This document shows positions 60,394-64,000 of a stretch of DNA of 64,000 bases, in pieces. Source of the stretch: Bacteroidota bacterium (GTDB lineage: Bacteria > Bacteroidota > Bacteroidia > NS11-12g > UBA955); assembly GCA_016787485.1 (NCBI GenBank), contig JAEUUL010000024.1, positions 62,001-126,000 of the forward strand, given 5' to 3'. The notes beneath the pieces are model-generated. The model searched no databases. It had not been told where the DNA came from and saw nothing but the letters and a program-made list of their open reading frames with translations. Both the position numbers and the translations under genes were made by a program. How positions within the stretch are numbered: the first letter of the stretch is position 1; each line of letters starts with the position of its first letter.

Positions 60394-63021
60394 CTATGCC
60401 ATGGCTACTACACCTTCTTCTTTTTCCTTCAGTCGTTTCACCTGCTCCAGCGCATCGGGAACCACATCGCTGATAATGGTGATAAAGGAATCTTTGATGG
60501 CATTGTTAATGGCAAAATCAATGGCTTCAGATTCTTTTTTAATTACATGGATGGTACAATCGGGTTTCACATTGCGTATTCCGGTAGACAGCAGTTGAAT
60601 GATTTCTTCCTCTGAACGGCCCCGCAGGTTTTTATCCTGCCGGATGATGATTTCATCAAATACACGCGCTGCTTCTTCGGCCAGTTCGATGGTATCCTCG
60701 TCCCTGCGGTCTCCTACTCCGGCAATGATACCTACTTTCCTGGATGCCTCTATGCGGCCCACCAGTTTACCAATCGCCCGCATGCCATGCGCATTGTGGG
60801 CATAATCCAGCATCACACTGAAATTGCGGAAGTTGAACATATTCAGGCGGCCGGGGGTTTGTGCAGGCGAGGGCACAAAAGTTTGTAAAGCTGCACGAAT
60901 GTCTTCGATTTTAAAGTCGCGGGTAAAGCAGGCCAGCACGGCACCCAGCGTATTGGCAATATTGAATTCTGCTTTGCCTCCGAAGGTGATAGGAATATCG
61001 GTTACTTTTTCCACCCGTATTTTCCAGGTGCCTTTAAGTATGCTCACATAACCATTTTCATACACGGCTGCCAGACCGCCCTCTGCGCAATGGGCTTTGA
61101 TTCTTGGATTGTTTTCGTCCATGCTGAAAAGGGCAACCCGGCATTCCAGATCGCTGCGCATATTGTAAACCAGGTCATCATCGGCGTTGAGTATAGCATA
61201 TCCATCTTTCAGCACCGTGCGTGGCACCACGGACTTAACCCTGGCCAGTTTTTCTATGGTATCTATTCCACCCAGTCCCAGATGGTCCCCGGCCACGTTG
61301 GTTACAACAGCCACATCACAGTTGTGAAAACCCAGTCCGGCGCGCAAAATGCCGCCTCTGGCGGTTTCCAGCACCGCAAAATCCACAGATGGGTCCTTAA
61401 GGATAAATTCGGCAGAAACAGGTCCTGTGCAATCTCCCCGCATCATCAGCTGGTTCTGCACATACACCCCGTCTGTGGTGGTATAGCCTACTTTGTAGCC
61501 CATTTGTTTCACAATATGCGCAATTAAACGGGTGGTGGTGGTTTTTCCGTTTGTTCCGGTAACTGCAATGATTGGAATGCGCGCGCTGCTGCCCGGAGGA
61601 TACAGCATGTCAATCACGGGTTCGGCAACATTACGCGGTAAACCTTCGGTGGGTTCTATATGCATTCGGAAACCTGGTGCGGCATTTACTTCCAGTATGG
61701 CTCCCCCGTTTTCGCTGATAGGTACGGTCAGGTCAGGCGCCATAATGTCTATTCCACAAATATCCAGTCCGATAATTCGGGCAATCCGTTCGCACATAAA
61801 CACATTGTCGGGGTGCACCAGATCGGTTACATCCGTTGCCGTACCTCCGGTACTCAGGTTTGCAGTGGGTTTCAGCCACAATTCTTCCCCGGCAGGTAAT
61901 ACGGTGTCAAGTGTATAACCTTTGGCCTGTAATATATTCTCGGTAAAACTGTCCACCTTGATGGAGGTGAGCACTTTTTCGTGACCGTAACCCCTGCGCG
62001 GGTCGCTGTTTACAATATCTATCAGTTGCTGCAGGGTATGTTTGCCGTCGCCGGTCACAGCGGCGGGTGTGCGTATAGCGGCACATACAAATTTGTAATT
62101 GATGACCAGCACCCGGTGGTCTCTGCCTGTTATGAATTTTTCGCAGATGACCGCACGTGAGTATTGTTTGGCAGCGGCCATTGCCTCCAGTGCCTCCTCC
62201 CATGTATTGATGTTGGTGGTAGCACCCTTGCCATGGTTTCCATTCACCGGTTTTAACACTACAGGATATCCTATGCGGTTGATTACCCTTTCCAGATCGA
62301 TGTCGTCATAGATTATGGTACCGCGGGGCACGGGTATTTGCGCTGCCTCCAGCAGGTTCTTGGTTTCTTCCTTGTCACAGGCTATTTCTACGGCAATGCT
62401 GCTGGTACTGCTGGCAATGGTAGCCCGTATGCGTTTCTGGTTCACACCATAGCCCAGCTGCACAAGACTGTGCCTGTTCAGCCGGATATATGGTATTTTT
62501 CTGCGAATGGCTTCTTCTACGATACAACCGGTGGAAGGACCCAGCCTTTCTTCTTCCCGGATTTCCCTCAGTTTCTGTATTTCGTAATCCAAGTCAAATG
62601 GTTCACCGGCTATCAAAGCCTCGGCAATACGCACACTGGCTTTGGCTGCATGGATTCCCGCCTTGGCTTCGTAATAACTGAAAACCACATGGTACACTCC
62701 TTCCCTGCCCCCATCGCGTGTGCGGCCGAATCCACACTCCATGCCTGCGAGGGTTTGCAGTTCCAGGGCGATGTGTTCTATTACATGCCCCATCCAGGTG
62801 CCATGTTCCACCCGCTTGAAAAAACCACCCTCATGTCCTTCCGAACAGCGGTGTGTGTACAAGGAAGGCATAAGGGCCTTCATGCGTTCCAGAAAACCAT
62901 CTATTTTGTTTGTTGGCCTTTGTTCCAACTCTCCAATGTCCAGGAGCATGACAATGAGTTTGTGTCTTTTCACACTCCAGTAGTTGGGGCCGTTCATTAC
63001 TTTGATATCCAGAATCTGCAT
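60394..63021 (-). CDS. cphA: Cyanophycin synthetase
   Basis: Makes multi-L-arginyl-poly-L-aspartate (cyanophycin), a nitrogen reserve, from Asp, Arg and ATP. 875 aa. The ATP-grasp domain (about 215-475) has GYPVVLKPVNGNHGKG and later GAILEVNAAPGFRMH; the Mur-ligase-like half begins near 490 with ATP loop AVTGTNGKTTTTRLI and later DYAHNAHGMRA. The Mur-like C-terminal domain ends at 875. No cyanophycinase (cphB) or isoaspartyl dipeptidase gene lies in the window. Confidence 0.96.
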   Translation of the reverse strand: MQILDIKVMNGPNYWSVKRHKLIVMLLDIGELEQRPTNKIDGFLERMKALMPSLYTHRCSEGHEGGFFKRVEHGTWMGHVIEHIALELQTLAGMECGFGRTRDGGREGVYHVVFSYYEAKAGIHAAKASVRIAEALIAGEPFDLDYEIQKLREIREEERLGPSTGCIVEEAIRRKIPYIRLNRHSLVQLGYGVNQKRIRATIASSTSSIAVEIACDKEETKNLLEAAQIPVPRGTIIYDDIDLERVINRIGYPVVLKPVNGNHGKGATTNINTWEEALEAMAAAKQYSRAVICEKFITGRDHRVLVINYKFVCAAIRTPAAVTGDGKHTLQQLIDIVNSDPRRGYGHEKVLTSIKVDSFTENILQAKGYTLDTVLPAGEELWLKPTANLSTGGTATDVTDLVHPDNVFMCERIARIIGLDICGIDIMAPDLTVPISENGGAILEVNAAPGFRMHIEPTEGLPRNVAEPVIDMLYPPGSSARIPIIAVTGTNGKTTTTRLIAHIVKQMGYKVGYTTTDGVYVQNQLMMRGDCTGPVSAEFILKDPSVDFAVLETARGGILRAGLGFHNCDVAVVTNVAGDHLGLGGIDTIEKLARVKSVVPRTVLKDGYAILNADDDLVYNMRSDLECRVALFSMDENNPRIKAHCAEGGLAAVYENGYVSILKGTWKIRVEKVTDIPITFGGKAEFNIANTLGAVLACFTRDFKIEDIRAALQTFVPSPAQTPGRLNMFNFRNFSVMLDYAHNAHGMRAIGKLVGRIEASRKVGIIAGVGDRRDEDTIELAEEAARVFDEIIIRQDKNLRGRSEEEIIQLLSTGIRNVKPDCTIHVIKKESEAIDFAINNAIKDSFITIISDVVPDALEQVKRLKEKEEGVVAMA

Positions 63022-63172
63022 GGGTAAAATCGGGTTAGGGCTGCAATTTAGAAAGATTTCCTTCAGTTCAATCTCCCGGCCAGGCGAAACTGAACAATTT
63101 GATTGGCAAAGCTGTAAAACACCTGTAATTTCCTGCCTTTGAAAACTGAGGGTGTTTAGGTATCATTGTGCT

Positions 63173-64000
63173 ATGAAAATGAGAATAGTCTTGCTCTTTG
63201 CAGCCTTGGCGACATCTGCAGCGAATGCCCAGATTGTGAACCCGGGTGCTGTGCTGAAACGCAATGTTGAAAACCGTGTCAACAGCAAAATCGACCGTGG
63301 CATCAATCAGGGACTGGACCAGGTAGAGAAAGATGCAAAGAATTCCAACAAGAAAACGGATACTGCTGCTGGCAAAAAAGGCGCATCCTCTGGAAACGGA
63401 CAATCCAAAACACAGGGCGCATTGGGATCACAGGGCTCTTTGATATCCTACAGCAAATTCGATTTTATTCCCGGTGAAAAAATTCTGGTGACCGATCAAT
63501 TCACTGAAACCAGCATCGGTGATTTCCCCGTAAACTGGAACACCAACAGCACCGGTGAAATTGTAAATGTGGATGGAAAAACAGGCAAATGGTTTTCCCT
63601 GTCCAAAGAAGGAACATGGCTGCAGGAAGACATCAATTCACTGCCGGAAAATTTCACCTATCAGTTCAAACTCATGTGCAATCCGGAGTTCAGTTACTAC
63701 TCCACTGCCCTCAATCTGGTATTTGCCAAACTGGCGAATCCGGCCAGCGATTTTAACAAATGGAAGAATTACAGTCATCCCGGATCGGCAGTGACACTGC
63801 AGTTTCACCCCACCGACGCTGGCGGACAGAACGGAACGGCCGGTTATATTCTTTACTCCAATGGCACAGAAACCATGAAAAACACCGTAACGACCCCAAA
63901 ATTTCATGCCAAAACCGCCAATTATGTGGAAGTGAGCATCTGGCGGCAAAAGACCAGACTGAGGGTATATCTGAATGATGAAAAGGTGATAGACCTGCCA
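63173..64000 (+). CDS. OmpA-family protein, N-terminal part (runs off the window)
   Basis: The frame is open from ATG 63173 to the window end (276 codons). Signal peptide about 1-19 (KMRIVLLFAALATSAANAQ), then a Lys/Asp/Asn-rich helical segment with internal repeats (about 25-85). From about residue 90 a beta-sandwich begins with YSKFDFIPGEKILVTDQFTE and IGDFPVNWNTNSTGEIVNV. This order is typical of Bacteroidota OmpA-family proteins whose C-terminal peptidoglycan-binding OmpA domain would lie beyond the window. TATCATTG is a one-mismatch -7 box 10 nt before the ATG. Divergent from cphA. Confidence 0.78.
   Translation, partial: MKMRIVLLFAALATSAANAQIVNPGAVLKRNVENRVNSKIDRGINQGLDQVEKDAKNSNKKTDTAAGKKGASSGNGQSKTQGALGSQGSLISYSKFDFIPGEKILVTDQFTETSIGDFPVNWNTNSTGEIVNVDGKTGKWFSLSKEGTWLQEDINSLPENFTYQFKLMCNPEFSYYSTALNLVFAKLANPASDFNKWKNYSHPGSAVTLQFHPTDAGGQNGTAGYILYSNGTETMKNTVTTPKFHAKTANYVEVSIWRQKTRLRVYLNDEKVIDLP

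Overview
The window is a chromosomal segment from a member of the Bacteroidota, most likely a Chitinophagales/Chitinophagaceae-type lineage. The evidence is a type IX secretion (T9SS/gliding) cluster in the order porP/sprF-gldK-gldL-gldM-gldN, three secreted proteins with C-terminal T9SS sorting domains, -7 promoter boxes of the Bacteroidota type TAnnTTTG instead of sigma70 boxes, an L32 ribosomal protein without zinc cysteines, and a topoisomerase I with Toprim_Crpt repeats in place of zinc fingers. Gene density is high, with many 1-20 nt overlaps. I see no transposase, integrase, CRISPR array or rRNA.

Layout, left to right. 1-651 is the 3' end of an exported beta-rich protein, followed by a strong terminator. 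749-5812 holds housekeeping and repair genes (pfkA-recN, rnhA, a small unknown gene, a WaaE-like glycosyltransferase overlapping rnhB). 5843-8605 is a large beta-propeller T9SS cargo protein. 8660-12431 runs guaA, a periplasmic binding protein-like gene and an RsmB-type rRNA methyltransferase that appears to start at CTG. 12451-16254 (minus) has a lipoprotein, then yceD-rpmF-plsX-fabH (ribosome and lipid initiation). 16371-22475 (minus) is the T9SS cluster, followed by a divergent NtrC-type response regulator and a Sua5-type tRNA t6A gene. 25116-36716 (minus) holds a TPR protein, a hydrolase, tRNA-Leu(CAA), a phosphodiesterase, membrane proteins, a 2-oxoacid dehydrogenase E2, a SirB1-type protein, topA and an M43 metalloprotease. 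36799-42654 has yraN, lipB-lemA-TPM-TPM and uvrA. 43172-44320 (minus) is a thioredoxin/rhodanese operon. 44470-46763 is an ECF sigma factor with a membrane-anchored partner that also looks like an outer-membrane barrel, followed by a Kir channel.

47992-52459 (minus) is a visibly AT-richer four-gene block: two putative outer-membrane proteins, a T9SS-sorted GH16 glycoside hydrolase and a tail-fibre-like surface protein. The lead gene has a run of ten C residues just after an upstream ATG. At C10 that ATG is out of frame; losing one C would join it to a complete signal peptide. This is the most interesting locus here, a candidate phase-variable surface operon. The right end is core again: purB overlapping a GT51 peptidoglycan glycosyltransferase, a Smr/DUF2027 protein, two secreted proteins (one with WG repeats), cphA (cyanophycin synthetase) and a truncated OmpA-family gene.

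The genes connect functionally in one clear way. The T9SS genes in the window would export the BNR, M43 and GH16 proteins in the same window. The two T9SS promoters (porP and gldK) each carry an inverted repeat built from the same GCATTCG half-site, which suggests shared control, possibly with the divergent response regulator. Start codons were re-chosen in many places using promoter boxes, overlaps and signal peptides; these choices are inferences and are marked as such.
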